In this document: positions 1-8,510 of the stretch, one piece after another | Position numbering within the stretch: position 1 is the first letter of the stretch | How the letters are laid out: each line of letters starts with the position of its first letter | NCBI GenBank assembly: GCA_035274425.1 | Contig: DATEOC010000040.1 | Span: forward strand, 1-64,000 | Origin: JADMIH01 sp035274425 | GTDB taxonomy: Bacteria > Chloroflexota > Chloroflexia > QHBQ01 > JADMIH01 | Reading direction: 5' to 3' | Length of the DNA: 64,000 nucleotides | Made by a program: the position numbers and the translations under genes | The notes under the pieces: generated by a model | The model's database searches: none | Told to the model about the DNA's origin: nothing | What the model saw: the letters and a program-made list of their open reading frames with translations, nothing else

Positions 1-188
1 GCCGGACCTCCCTTTTTGTATATTTTCAAAGAGTTGTCAGTGTGCCAGCACGCTCGCTGAAAAATCGAAATGTCTGATGTTTTTGAAGAAGATGGTAATG
101 CTGGCCTGTCACAAAAATCTGCCGTGCGGTGTTAATAGGGCAGATTGGGACCCAATTCCTTTTGAGAAGAATATGAGACTACTGGCCT

Positions 189-776
189 GTGCCTGAGACT
201 GAGAGTGATAGCCTGCTCCTGGCGCGTATGTCGCGAGGAGAAGACGAGGCGTTCGAGCGCCTATTCCTGCGGCATTATGCCCAGGTCTACCGCGTGCTGT
301 ATGGCCTGGTGGGAGAGCGCGAGCAAGCGGAAGACCTGGTACAGGATACCTTCCTTGAGCTCTACCGCAATCCGCCCCGCCTCAAGGATGACGCCACTCT
401 TCCGGCGTGGCTCTGCCGGGTGGGGCTGAACAGGGGCTACAACGCACTGCGTGGCGAGCGGCGAGCGAGGGAGAAGCTAATAAGGCTGCCCCTCCCGCAG
501 AGAGGGGAAGACCCTTATGCGGAAGCTGCGCGAGCCGAGGAGCTGATGACTATTCGCAAAGTGCTAGCGCAGTTGCCGGAGCGCCAGGTCAAGCTCCTTC
601 TCCTGCGCCACGCGGGCCTCTCCTATGCGGAGGTAGCCGAGTCGATAGGGGTCTCTGCGGCATCTGTAGGGACGCTGCTTGTGCGCGCCGAGCGTGTGTT
701 CCTGACCGCATACAGGCTAGCTGAATCAACGGAAGGGGGCGAACTCAGGGACTCGCCGCTAAGGAGCAACACATGA
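189..776 (+). CDS. ECF-type RNA polymerase sigma factor
   Basis: Sigma-70 family protein of 195 residues that would direct RNA polymerase to a stress regulon. Region 2 is visible at residues 20-90 (FLRHYAQVYRVLYGLVG, then EDLVQDTFLELY) and region 4 at about 125-175 (LPERQVKLLLLRHAGLSYAEVA, a helix-turn-helix). The start is GTG at 189 with only a weak upstream purine run. The stop overlaps the next start as ATGA (773-776), so it is co-translated with an anti-sigma factor, the usual arrangement for ECF sigma factors. Length and motif order fit the family. The inducing signal cannot be read from the sequence. Confidence 0.9.
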   Translation: MPETESDSLLLARMSRGEDEAFERLFLRHYAQVYRVLYGLVGEREQAEDLVQDTFLELYRNPPRLKDDATLPAWLCRVGLNRGYNALRGERRAREKLIRLPLPQRGEDPYAEAARAEELMTIRKVLAQLPERQVKLLLLRHAGLSYAEVAESIGVSAASVGTLLVRAERVFLTAYRLAESTEGGELRDSPLRSNT

Positions 777-1840
777 AACCGACCGCTACGCATTGTATCG
801 AAGAAGGGGAGCTACGCCTCTATTTGGACGACGCTCTGCACGAGGTAGAGATGGAATCCGTCGAGGGCCATCTGGCGGGGTGTGCGGAGTGCAGGGACCG
901 CGTGGAAGCCCTCTCCGCTATAGCAGGGCAGGTCAAGGCGCTTATACCTATAGTGAGCCACCAACTGAATGCACAGGCAGCCCTGGAGAGGCTGCGCCAC
1001 AAGCAAGCCAGGCAGGTGGGAGCATCAAGCCTGGATTGGACACTCAAGCCGATACCCAGGGCATTACCTGCCCTGGCACAAAGGAGACCGGAGATGACAA
1101 GAATTATCAACAGGCCCCTGAGAATAGGGTTGGCCGTGGCATTCGTAATAGCGCTCCTGGCGTTGGGGGCAGTGATGCTATTCAATCGCCCCGCCCCTGT
1201 CCGAGCGGCTGAAGTACTGGAGAAGGCCGAGCAGGCGGCGAGTAAGAGTACAGTGCAGAGCTTCCACGGTATCTTATACTCGAAGCATCGTAACTCCGCG
1301 CTGGAGGAGTTCGCAGAGTCGACTGATGAACGTTATTATCTTGCGCCCAAAAGCCACCGTAGCGACGCAATAATCACCTCTCCTGATGGGCAGGAAAACA
1401 GAATGCTGTGGGTGACGGATGGTAAGAAGCCGTGGGGCTACGAATCGTTCTATAACCAGGTGACGCTGTTCGACCCTCACGGTCCCGGCCCTAATTTTGG
1501 TGCGCACAGCCTGGGCGAGTTTCTAAATAGGGGGATAGGCAAGTTCTTCAATGCCACGCTGATTGGCACCGAGCCGGTTGCCGGGCGCATGGCTTACATA
1601 TTGGACATGACCCTCAAGCCTCAGAGTCAGTGGCCTGAGAATACGTACCCTGGGCCAGCCGCGCATTTGAAGATGTGGGTTGACCAGCAAGCCTATTTCA
1701 TCCTCCGGCTTGAGGGGTGGGACGCCGATGACAACGAGCTGTTCACGGAGTGGTATACGAGCTTCGAACTGAATGGTCCCGTAGACCCGGCGCTCTTCGG
1801 CTTCAACCCTCCGCCGGGAGCAAAAATAGTAAATAGATAG
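773..1840 (+). CDS. Membrane anti-sigma factor, zinc-finger type, with LolA/MucB-like outer domain
   Basis: 355-residue partner of the upstream sigma factor. Residues about 8-50 form a zf-HC2 (anti-sigma zinc finger) with the HLAGCAEC pattern (HxxxCxxC). A hydrophobic helix at about 117-138 would cross the membrane. The extracytoplasmic part (145-355) resembles the LolA/MucB lipid-binding fold and ends FGFNPPPGAKIV, a tail common in such domains. I infer that the outer domain senses envelope or lipoprotein stress and releases the sigma factor. Translation is coupled by ATGA overlap. The gene ends just before a strong bidirectional hairpin. Confidence 0.82.
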   Translation: MKPTATHCIEEGELRLYLDDALHEVEMESVEGHLAGCAECRDRVEALSAIAGQVKALIPIVSHQLNAQAALERLRHKQARQVGASSLDWTLKPIPRALPALAQRRPEMTRIINRPLRIGLAVAFVIALLALGAVMLFNRPAPVRAAEVLEKAEQAASKSTVQSFHGILYSKHRNSALEEFAESTDERYYLAPKSHRSDAIITSPDGQENRMLWVTDGKKPWGYESFYNQVTLFDPHGPGPNFGAHSLGEFLNRGIGKFFNATLIGTEPVAGRMAYILDMTLKPQSQWPENTYPGPAAHLKMWVDQQAYFILRLEGWDADDNELFTEWYTSFELNGPVDPALFGFNPPPGAKIVNR

Positions 1841-1845
1841 CTATC

Positions 1846-1898
1846 GTTCGCACAAAAAGAAAGTCGGACGGAACGTCCGACTTTCTTTTTGTGCGAAC
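1846..1898. terminator. Long perfect hairpin between convergent genes
   Basis: Two perfectly complementary 25-nt arms (1846-1870 and 1874-1898) enclose a 3-nt GAA loop. The GC-rich core GTCGGACG is flanked by an A-run on one side and a T-run on the other, so it can terminate both the anti-sigma gene and the facing dehydrogenase gene. Pairing continues 8 nt beyond the T-run, which is longer than a normal intrinsic terminator. Confidence 0.85.
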
Positions 1899-1910
1899 AA
1901 CCATAACTGG

Positions 1911-3260
1911 TCAGGGTCCAGCGTTCTCTCTGTAGTAGATGGAGTAGATTACCCCTGCTGTGTCGTCGGTGAGTAGGAGGTCGCCGTTGGGGGCGACCAT
2001 CGGGTTTACGGGGCGGCCCCATACGTCGCCGCCTACTCGCCAGCCGGTGGCGAAGTCCTCCACTAGCAAATCGCCCGCCGACGCGTCGGGCTGGTTATCC
2101 TTCATGCGGACGCGCACTACCTTGTACCCGGTGGGTACGCTACGGTTCCAGCTGCCGTGGAACGCTACGAATATATCTCCTTTGAACTGTACGGGGAACT
2201 GGCTACCCGTATAGAAGGCGAGGCCGAGCGGCGCGGAGTGCGCCTGCATCTTCACGGCGGGCAAACCGACTTTGGAGCAGTATTCGGCGGTCCCTCCCTG
2301 CGACTGGTCCGGCACCCTGTCGCCGTAGCAGAAGGGGAAGCCGTAGTCGGTGTCCTCTTTTACGTTGTAGATAGTTTCGGGCGGTATATCATCTCCTAGC
2401 TCGTCACGCCCGTTGTTGGTGGCCCACAACTCTTTGGTCTCAGGGTGGAATAGGATGCCGACCGCGTTGCGCAGGCCCTTAGCGTAGACCTTCTCGAATG
2501 TGCCGTCGGGACTGTAGCGAGTTATGGCCGCCTGATGCTTGTCGGAGTCTACGCAGGCGTTACACTCCGAGCCTGCCGATAGATAGAGCTTGTCATCGGG
2601 GCCGAAGGCGATGGTGCGCGTCCTGTGGTTGCCCCCTATGGGTAGATCGTCTACCAGCACCTCTCGCTTGTCGGCTGCTCCATCACCATCCGTGTCTTCC
2701 AGGCGAAGCACTTGCCTCTCGGTGGCGACGTACACCTGCTGCCCTCTGAAAGCTATACCGTGAACGAGGGGGAGATCATCAGCGAATGTCCTCACTTCGT
2801 CCGCCACGCCGTCATTGTCCCTGTCGGGTAGGGAGACTACTCTACCGGCCCCTATGAGCGTGGCGTAGACCACTCCATCTGGAGAGAGCGCGAGCCAGCG
2901 GACGGTATCGAGGCCCGCCGCGAATACCTTTATGTGGAAGCCAGGGGGTAGGTTGATCGTGCGCTCGTCCGCGAGTGCCCCCTTGCGGGTCGCGTCGGTA
3001 GTCTCGACCTGCATGGGGCTGAGGGAGAGAGGCTCTTTATTGACCGCGAGGGGAGTTGGCTCGGTTGTCGGCGTAGGAGGTACAGCCGAAGTAGGAGAAG
3101 GAGCCTGGGCTTCTTGCGTAATTGTTACTTGCGGTGGACTGGTGGGTTGGGCGAGTATTGTGGTTGGTGGGGGTGTCGCCCGACCGGAGGGGCCGGAGTC
3201 ACACGCACCCAGAAGGATAATGACCAATATGCTGGCAATGGCCGGAAACCGGAACCTCAT
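1911..3260 (-). CDS. Lipoprotein, sorbosone/glucose dehydrogenase-like beta-propeller
   Basis: 449-residue exported protein. It starts with a lipoprotein signal peptide ending LLGAC (lipobox, Cys about 19), followed by a Pro/Thr-rich linker to about residue 80. The rest is a six-bladed propeller of the PQQ-dependent sorbosone dehydrogenase type: GGNHRTRTIAFGPDDKLYLS, LRNAVGILFHP and TDYGFPFCYG are typical segments. By family it would oxidise a sugar or alcohol outside the membrane with PQQ, but many such propellers have no tested activity. It is monocistronic, convergent to the sigma/anti-sigma pair. Confidence 0.82.
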   Translation of the reverse strand: MRFRFPAIASILVIILLGACDSGPSGRATPPPTTILAQPTSPPQVTITQEAQAPSPTSAVPPTPTTEPTPLAVNKEPLSLSPMQVETTDATRKGALADERTINLPPGFHIKVFAAGLDTVRWLALSPDGVVYATLIGAGRVVSLPDRDNDGVADEVRTFADDLPLVHGIAFRGQQVYVATERQVLRLEDTDGDGAADKREVLVDDLPIGGNHRTRTIAFGPDDKLYLSAGSECNACVDSDKHQAAITRYSPDGTFEKVYAKGLRNAVGILFHPETKELWATNNGRDELGDDIPPETIYNVKEDTDYGFPFCYGDRVPDQSQGGTAEYCSKVGLPAVKMQAHSAPLGLAFYTGSQFPVQFKGDIFVAFHGSWNRSVPTGYKVVRVRMKDNQPDASAGDLLVEDFATGWRVGGDVWGRPVNPMVAPNGDLLLTDDTAGVIYSIYYRENAGP

Positions 3261-3357
3261 GTTGTACTTTTCTCCTGGACATAGATATTTACAGGGGTAG
3301 GCCTAGCCGAGCCGTATATAACTGTAATAGCGCTAATAACAACGAATGTAAGACGAG

Positions 3358-3439
3358 TGTCATTCCGAACGGAGTGAGGAATCTAAAGCTCTATCCATAC
3401 ATCCAAGCTCAGAGATTCCTCACTCCGTTCGGAATGACA
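3358..3439. repeat. Dispersed inverted repeat, TGTCATTC family
   Basis: Perfect 27-nt inverted arms (3358-3384, 3413-3439) around a 28-nt loop. The arm begins TGTCATTCCGAACGGAG. A second copy of the same family, with a related arm TGTCATTCTGAGC, is at 60886-60988. It lies in the 290-bp gap between two minus-strand genes; nothing else is evident in that gap. Confidence 0.8.
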
Positions 3440-3553
3440 GGGAGAGCTGTGCTTCATGACACGAGACCTATAGGTCCTCATTATTCTTACTAAGCAGGCG
3501 CTCCTTCGTGTTTCATAGGAGGCAGTGGGCGGCTGAATCCTCATTGCCATTTG

Positions 3554-4678
3554 CTAGAACCATTTTCGCGACTTGAAGAAAGCTAACATCGCCAATGCAA
3601 TCACAACCATGACGCCTATCACTACTCCTATGGCGAATGGATTGTCCGCGAAAGGGAGCCATATATTCATGCCGCAAATGCCGGATATGAGAGTGAGGGG
3701 CAGCAGAATTACCGAGATCATGGTGAGTACTTTGATGATCTCGTTGATGCGGTTATTTGTGAGGGAAGTGATAGTGTCGCTGAGGCCCTCGATGACCTCT
3801 TTGTAGTCTTCCAGGGTGTCCCATATCTTGCTGAGGTGGTCGGAGATGTCGCCGAAGTACTCCTCCATCTCTTCATTCAAGAAGGGCCGCTGCTTGCGCT
3901 CCAGGCTAGCGACGACGGGGATGAGTGGCTTGATGATGCGGCGGAAGGCGATGACGTCGCGCCGGATGATGGAGATTTCCAGGATGGTCTTGCGGACCTT
4001 GTCCTCGAATATCTGGTCCTCGGCCTGCTCGATATTCTGGTCTATCTTGTTGAGGATAGGGAAGCAGTTGTCCACCAGCTTGTCCACGACCTGGTAGAGG
4101 AGGTAGCCACTTGAGCGCCCCATTATTGCGTCTCGCGCTTTGGGGTCTTCGAGGCACTGGCTGAAGAGGCGTACCAGGGGCCTGAGGGTGCCCGCGTGGA
4201 CGGTGATCAGGTAGTTGGCCCCGACGAACAGATCTACTTCGCTGGGCGTGGTGACGCGCACGAGCTTGGAGTAGACGGGGAAGTGCATGACGATGAAAGT
4301 GTAGTCATCGTCGTCGTCTATCTTGGGGCGCTGTATCTTGGAGACGGTGTCATCGAGGTGGAGAGGGTGAAAGCCATAATTGCGGCGCAGCCACTCGATC
4401 TCAGATTCGCCTGGGTGAGTTATGTCCACCCAGGTGAGACCCCTGTGTGCGATGGTGCGGATGTGGGAGGCGCGTGCCGCACCCACAGCAGGTACGGCAG
4501 GTGTAGCGGGCACGGCTCCTCTTGGGCGCGTGCGCGTTTCTGCCGGCGCGGGCATTGGCACAACTGCATGGGCAGACGCGCTACTCGCAGGCGTGCCGTT
4601 ACCTCCCGCTATGGGAGCGCGGCGCGTTGATCTGGCGGCTTCTGTGGTTGCCTCTGGGTTTGGTTTTTGCTGCTGCAT
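3554..4678 (-). CDS. corA: CorA-family magnesium/divalent cation transporter
   Basis: 374-residue inner-membrane channel. Two C-terminal transmembrane helices are visible, and the signature GMN occurs in GICGMNIWLPF just after the first. The large cytoplasmic alpha/beta plus long-helix domain precedes them. The N-terminal 70 residues are low-complexity Ala/Pro/Thr and not part of the usual fold. I start at ATG 4678, which has AGGGA 7 nt upstream; an in-frame TTG at 4696 would add six residues. An extended -10 (TGGTATAAT) lies about 33 bp upstream, giving a short leader. Confidence 0.9.
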   Translation of the reverse strand: MQQQKPNPEATTEAARSTRRAPIAGGNGTPASSASAHAVVPMPAPAETRTRPRGAVPATPAVPAVGAARASHIRTIAHRGLTWVDITHPGESEIEWLRRNYGFHPLHLDDTVSKIQRPKIDDDDDYTFIVMHFPVYSKLVRVTTPSEVDLFVGANYLITVHAGTLRPLVRLFSQCLEDPKARDAIMGRSSGYLLYQVVDKLVDNCFPILNKIDQNIEQAEDQIFEDKVRKTILEISIIRRDVIAFRRIIKPLIPVVASLERKQRPFLNEEMEEYFGDISDHLSKIWDTLEDYKEVIEGLSDTITSLTNNRINEIIKVLTMISVILLPLTLISGICGMNIWLPFADNPFAIGVVIGVMVVIALAMLAFFKSRKWF

Positions 4679-4710
4679 GCTGGTGTCCCTGTGCAAGTAG
4701 GTACAACAGC

Positions 4711-4739
4711 ATTATACCATTGAGAGTTGAGGGCCGGGA
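4711..4739 (-). promoter_or_regulatory. Extended -10 promoter for corA
   Basis: On the minus strand TGGTATAAT (4719-4711) is a perfect extended -10 element. No good -35 is seen 17 bp upstream, which is acceptable for this promoter type. It would start transcription near 4704, giving a leader of about 25 nt to the ATG at 4678. Confidence 0.55.
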
Positions 4740-4793
4740 ATCGAGGGTTTAGCTTGATACCTCTTTAATCCCCTAAAGGTTCTGAAATGAGCC

Positions 4794-5555
4794 TTAGCAA
4801 TCGGTGGCGGTTCGTGGAGCACCATATTGCTGAAGTAGGGGCTTGAGGCGTGCGCAGAGCGCGGAATCAGATGCCTCCAATTCGCTGATAAAAGCTGTTG
4901 TCGCCACACGGAGAGCGCGGCGCAGCTCTGCTTCGTCTAGCGAGCGGACGAGAGCTTCTGCGAACGGAGCGGTCACAATGGCGGGGAGGCGATCAATACC
5001 GCGCGCTTCGATGGCATTCTCTCCCAGGCGGAGGCAGGCGAGGGCGAGCGTGTGGTCACGAATGGCACTGATCCAGTATTCGGCCCTCCACGGCTTGCCG
5101 CGCTCGATGGATGACCGGGCGTGGAGGACATGGTGCCAGGCGAGTCCGATGAGGTACTGGGGGTCTGGTTGGCGTGCAGGCTCTAGCTCGCGGGGGGTAC
5201 CAAAGAGGGTACGGAAGCTAGGGCCTCGTGCGCCGAATTCCTGTTGGGGTGCTACTCCTATGTCGATTTCGAGGCCAATGGGCAGGAGGAAGACGCGGTA
5301 GAGCCATGTGCCGAAGGGCAGGTCCCAATGGTGGAGAGCGCCCAATTCGCGGGTGAACACCTCAGCCCAGTCATCTAGGAGGGCTTTGGGGGTGATGCCA
5401 TCCTCGACCCCAAAGGCGATGTCAATGTCGGACCATTCGTCCTCGGCACCAACCGCTGTGGAGCCGGTGAGCGCACCGGCTGTGACCCGTGGGTCGTTCT
5501 TCGCCAGGTCCAGGATGTAATTGCGCACCTGGTCGCGTTGCTCTGTCGTGAACAT
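4794..5555 (-). CDS. Nucleotidyltransferase-domain protein
   Basis: 253 residues with the nucleotidyltransferase signature GSTAVGAEDEWSDIDIAF near residue 33, that is GS followed by the D-x-D metal ligands. The family transfers NMP groups to antibiotics, proteins or RNA; the substrate here is unknown. I place the start at ATG 5555, which has AGGAG about 11 nt upstream. A longer reading to 5702 would translate through two palindromic hairpins and is unlikely. It lies downstream of a second, more degenerate nucleotidyltransferase-like gene. Confidence 0.72.
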   Translation of the reverse strand: MFTTEQRDQVRNYILDLAKNDPRVTAGALTGSTAVGAEDEWSDIDIAFGVEDGITPKALLDDWAEVFTRELGALHHWDLPFGTWLYRVFLLPIGLEIDIGVAPQQEFGARGPSFRTLFGTPRELEPARQPDPQYLIGLAWHHVLHARSSIERGKPWRAEYWISAIRDHTLALACLRLGENAIEARGIDRLPAIVTAPFAEALVRSLDEAELRRALRVATTAFISELEASDSALCARLKPLLQQYGAPRTATDC

Positions 5556-5629
5556 GCGAGCCGTGCTCCTACTTAATTTATCTGCGTCTCTCATGTCTCC
5601 GTAATCCCCAAGAGGGAAAGGGAATAGTT

Positions 5630-5672
5630 CTTTTCTCAATTTCGACCCTGCAAGGGTCGAAATTGAGAAAAG
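5630..5672. repeat. Perfect hairpin, first of a tandem pair
   Basis: 20-nt perfect arms (5630-5649, 5653-5672) around GCA. The apex reads CCTGCAAGG, identical to the next hairpin 20 bp away, while the distal arms differ. T-runs are present on both sides, so it could act as a terminator between the two minus-strand genes. Confidence 0.75.
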
Positions 5673-5692
5673 TAAGGAAGAGGAAAGGGAAT

Positions 5693-5745
5693 TTTCTTTC
5701 ACTCACTTTTCGTTCCTGCAAGGAACGAAAAGTGAGTGAAAGAAA
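5693..5745. repeat. Perfect hairpin, second of a tandem pair
   Basis: 25-nt arms (5693-5717, 5721-5745) around GCA, with the same CCTGCAAGG apex as the neighbouring hairpin. The lower stem is an unrelated pyrimidine-rich sequence. Together they fill the gap between the genes ending at 5830 and starting at 5555. Confidence 0.75.
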
Positions 5746-5829
5746 GAATAGTTTGGTTGAGCGCGTCGATTGAGGCACTGAAAGCCCCTTACTGAAGAAG
5801 CTTGCCCTTCAGTGTACCATCCAGGCGGG

Positions 5830-6489
5830 CTATCCCGCTACGAGGCTGAACTCTACCAGGCGGGAGAGGCGGGAGGCTTTCTCTGAGGGGAGAACTCCGA
5901 GGGCGGTCTCCAGGTCTGCCTGGCTGTAGCCCCTGGTGCGCATGGCGTGGAGGATGCGGTGGGTCAGCTGGGTGTCGTTGCGAAGGGCGGCCTCGGCCAG
6001 TAGGAACTCAAGAGGGACCACTGCTATCTCCATCCCATCGAATGGGACGCGGCGGATGGGCGCGCGGAAAGCGAGGGCGGTGGGGTCGGCATGTATGCTC
6101 CGCACGTAGGAGACCTGTACTAGACGCTCGTCCACCTGCCAGCGGCCAAGCCATGTGGCCTTGCCGCCTACGCTCCACGCCACCACGCGCTGGTGGATGT
6201 TGGAGCGCCAGCCCTCGGACGGGGCGACGTTGCTGCCACGCCTGTAGACCACGACGGCCCTGTGGATGGGCAGTTCGTGGGGGCGCATGAACTGGGCAAA
6301 ATAGGCTGTGGCTACCGCCGAGGTCGCCCTGAACTCGATGGTATCAGGCTCGATGGTAACACCCTGGAGGGCGAGAGCGGCGTCGCCACTCAGCAGCCAG
6401 GGGACAGGTACGCGGGTGGTGGGGTCGTATACCCGCCGGAGGACCTCCCGCAATCCCTCCGGCCAGGCTCCATTCTTAGCTGTGTACAT
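5830..6489 (-). CDS. Divergent nucleotidyltransferase-fold protein
   Basis: 219 residues, not confidently assigned. WLLSGDAALALQGV near residue 31 resembles the first strand-helix of the nucleotidyltransferase fold seen in AbiEii/MNT-type proteins, and the later GMEIAVVPLEFLLAEAALR resembles the segment that follows the catalytic core. The expected D-x-D pair is weak (EPDTIEF), so catalysis is doubtful. It may be a non-catalytic relative of the neighbouring nucleotidyltransferase gene or an antitoxin-like protein. An array of heptamers lies directly upstream. Confidence 0.45.
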   Translation of the reverse strand: MYTAKNGAWPEGLREVLRRVYDPTTRVPVPWLLSGDAALALQGVTIEPDTIEFRATSAVATAYFAQFMRPHELPIHRAVVVYRRGSNVAPSEGWRSNIHQRVVAWSVGGKATWLGRWQVDERLVQVSYVRSIHADPTALAFRAPIRRVPFDGMEIAVVPLEFLLAEAALRNDTQLTHRILHAMRTRGYSQADLETALGVLPSEKASRLSRLVEFSLVAG

Positions 6490-6538
6490 CTCACAAAACC
6501 TCTCTCTAGCTCTCAGGCAATCTCAGTAAATCTCTTTT

Positions 6539-6625
6539 GACGGACGACGGACGACGGACGATGGACGATAGAAACGTGATTGTAATTCGTAATTCGTAAT
6601 TTGTAATTCGTAATTCGTAATTCGT
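6539..6625. repeat. Composite heptamer array (GACGGAC and GTAATTC classes)
   Basis: At 6539-6570 the sequence repeats with period 7 (GACGGAC/GACGATG/GACGATA). At 6581-6625 a different heptamer, GTAATTC, is repeated about six times with one variant. The array fills the gap between two minus-strand genes. Confidence 0.85.
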
Positions 6626-6647
6626 ACGTGTACCTCCCTGTATCGCT

Positions 6648-7112
6648 TTACCTTACGCCCCACTCCCACATACCGTATGCGGTTTTCTTGTCGAGCGGGC
6701 GGCCGGATTGGCCGAGGACGACTCCGATCTCACCCTGGTGGTATGCCTCGTGGGAGATGAGGTAGCCGAGGAAAGCGGCGGCGTGCGGCTTGAAGCCTTT
6801 GATTTTGCCTCCCGCTGCTATGCCTCGCTTGAATAGCTCGCTAATCGCCTGGCCAGACGCTTCGAGCGAGCGGCGCAGCGTCTCTTTGTTGGATGCCACC
6901 TCCTTTTCGACTTTCTCAAGACCTTCGAGCAGGTCTGGTGCGGCGGCCTTGAGCCACATCAGCCGGACGTTGTGGATGTGGGCGAACATCTCACCCGCGC
7001 TTCGTCCCTTCTGAGCGGGCGAACCCTCCAGGGCCTCGCGCGCAACGGCATCGAGAACGTAGAGGACTATCCTGTTGTGTATCTCCCACGCCTCGACGAG
7101 TTGCTCTTCCAT
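6648..7112 (-). CDS. DinB/YfiT-like four-helix bundle protein
   Basis: 154 residues matching the DinB superfamily of putative metal-dependent thiol-transferases or hydrolases. The metal-binding histidines expected of the fold are in FAHIHNVR (about residue 45) and SHEAYHQGE (about residue 127). In some bacteria members are damage-inducible. It sits 5 bp downstream of the FtsK-like ATPase gene, so the two are probably co-transcribed with the lexA-led run. Confidence 0.75.
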   Translation of the reverse strand: MEEQLVEAWEIHNRIVLYVLDAVAREALEGSPAQKGRSAGEMFAHIHNVRLMWLKAAAPDLLEGLEKVEKEVASNKETLRRSLEASGQAISELFKRGIAAGGKIKGFKPHAAAFLGYLISHEAYHQGEIGVVLGQSGRPLDKKTAYGMWEWGVR

Positions 7113-7117
7113 AGAAG

Positions 7118-8374
7118 CTAATCTCCTACCCAGCTACGCCTGAGTGGGACGGGCTGGCTCGACGCCGCGGGGATAGTCTGGTCGAAGGTGGGCCTGTCCA
7201 GCACGGGCCTTCGCCTTGTGGTGAACGTAGGGGCGGCTACCTCATCGTATTGAGGTTGGGCTTGAGACCTCGACTCGGGTTGGATTTGCGCGCACTCCTG
7301 TATGAGTGCGACCGCTTTCGCGACTTCGCCCTCTGAGACGGCACCCGCCTGGAAGCGTATCAGCTCCGAGTTGAGGGAGACCATGAAGTCGCCCATGCCC
7401 AGGAGGGCGTTCGCACCCGACCCCTTGAGGCCGGTGGCGATGCGCGCCGCTTCGACCGAGGAGACCGCGCCAGAGATGTGGGACCGCCAATCCTCGCTTA
7501 CTTCGATCATCACTTCAGGGCGCTCGGTCGCGACTACAATGTAGATGCCGAGCCTGCTACCGTTGGAGAGGAGCGTCCTCAACGCCTCTACGCCCTCGGA
7601 GGCCGCGCGGCGGTTGTTACTCATGCAGAGGGCGTCGGCCCCGTCGATCATTATGACCAGCGCAGCCTCTTCACCCTGGGGGGCGGGGGACATACCTTCG
7701 TCCTCATCACCGAAGGTAAGCTCGTCGTCATCGGAGGGACGGGTGTGGGCGCGGCGCGACATAGCCCGTAGCGCCCAGCGCAGGCTGACCAGCGCCTCGA
7801 CCGGACCATACGCGACGGGACATGCAAGGTGGGGCAGCCCTTCCAGGTTACGGAACGCTACGCCGTCGCCCGTGCAATCGAGGAGGAGGAGACGCAGGCG
7901 CTCAGGGGAGTTGTGCAGGGCGAGGGATAGGGCCATGCCTCTCAGGAGGCTGCTCTTTCCCGCCCGCCTATCGCCCGCGATGAGCACCGGGTCTACGTCT
8001 GGCGAGTCGAGCCTGAGGAGGAGGGGGGTGCCCTCTACATCGAGGCCGAGGGTGGCGGTCGTGGGGGGGACTACGTCGGCTACGCGCTGAGCGATGGGGA
8101 GGAGGCGTACCGGCACAGGGTCGGGCCGTGGCACCTCAAGGTACATGCCTTCTTCGCTCGTGGAGAGGCGGCATGCTGTAACGCCCAACGTGTCGGCTAT
8201 CTCCGGGACGGTGGGGGCTACCTGTGCGGGGCGCACGCCCGGTGGGAGGGTCAGGCGGAAGTGCGCCAGGCGGGGGGATAACTTCCCACCATCAACCTGC
8301 GCTTGAAGGCCATGCGTGTGCAACACGTATTCGATTGTATCAGCCTGGCGGTCTAAGATGTCTCGCATTGCCAT
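7118..8374 (-). CDS. FtsK/SpoIIIE-type ATPase, soluble
   Basis: 418 residues. The ATPase domain shows Walker A AGDRRAGKSSLL and Walker B AALVIMIDGADAL, with an FtsK/SpoIIIE layout. An N-terminal domain of about 120 residues resembles the FtsK alpha-type region, but there are no transmembrane helices and no C-terminal gamma domain. It could be a DNA translocase or a substrate-moving ATPase of a secretion-like system. I start at ATG 8374, which has GGAGAG about 7 nt upstream; the longer reading begins in a heptamer array. Its place after the LexA genes suggests a DNA-damage role, which is inference. Confidence 0.72.
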   Translation of the reverse strand: MAMRDILDRQADTIEYVLHTHGLQAQVDGGKLSPRLAHFRLTLPPGVRPAQVAPTVPEIADTLGVTACRLSTSEEGMYLEVPRPDPVPVRLLPIAQRVADVVPPTTATLGLDVEGTPLLLRLDSPDVDPVLIAGDRRAGKSSLLRGMALSLALHNSPERLRLLLLDCTGDGVAFRNLEGLPHLACPVAYGPVEALVSLRWALRAMSRRAHTRPSDDDELTFGDEDEGMSPAPQGEEAALVIMIDGADALCMSNNRRAASEGVEALRTLLSNGSRLGIYIVVATERPEVMIEVSEDWRSHISGAVSSVEAARIATGLKGSGANALLGMGDFMVSLNSELIRFQAGAVSEGEVAKAVALIQECAQIQPESRSQAQPQYDEVAAPTFTTRRRPVLDRPTFDQTIPAASSQPVPLRRSWVGD

Positions 8375-8394
8375 TTTGTGCTCTCCATGTTTTT

Positions 8395-8510
8395 GACGAC
8401 GGACGATAGACGATGGACGAAAGACGATAGATTTCACCGCAGAGACGCGGAGGCGCAGAGATTTATTGAGGATTCACGCATCACGTATCACGCATCACGT
8501 TTCACGATTC
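8395..8510. repeat. Composite short-repeat array (three classes)
   Basis: GACGGAC-class heptamers at 8395-8431 are followed by CGCAGAGA-type 8-9-mers at 8436-8462 and by ACGCATC heptamers at 8472-8510. The last class runs into the 3' end of the next gene. Confidence 0.85.

Noticed and set aside
1..188. Promoter search upstream of the ECF sigma gene
   Set aside because: No convincing -35/-10 or ECF-type GGAAC element could be recognised in the short available sequence.
5556..5702. N-terminal extension of the nucleotidyltransferase gene up to 5702
   Set aside because: It would translate through two perfect hairpins, and a good ribosome site precedes ATG 5555.
6539..8510. Repeat arrays considered as CRISPR
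   Set aside because: Units are 7-9 bp, directly adjacent and without unique spacers, and no cas genes are present in the window.
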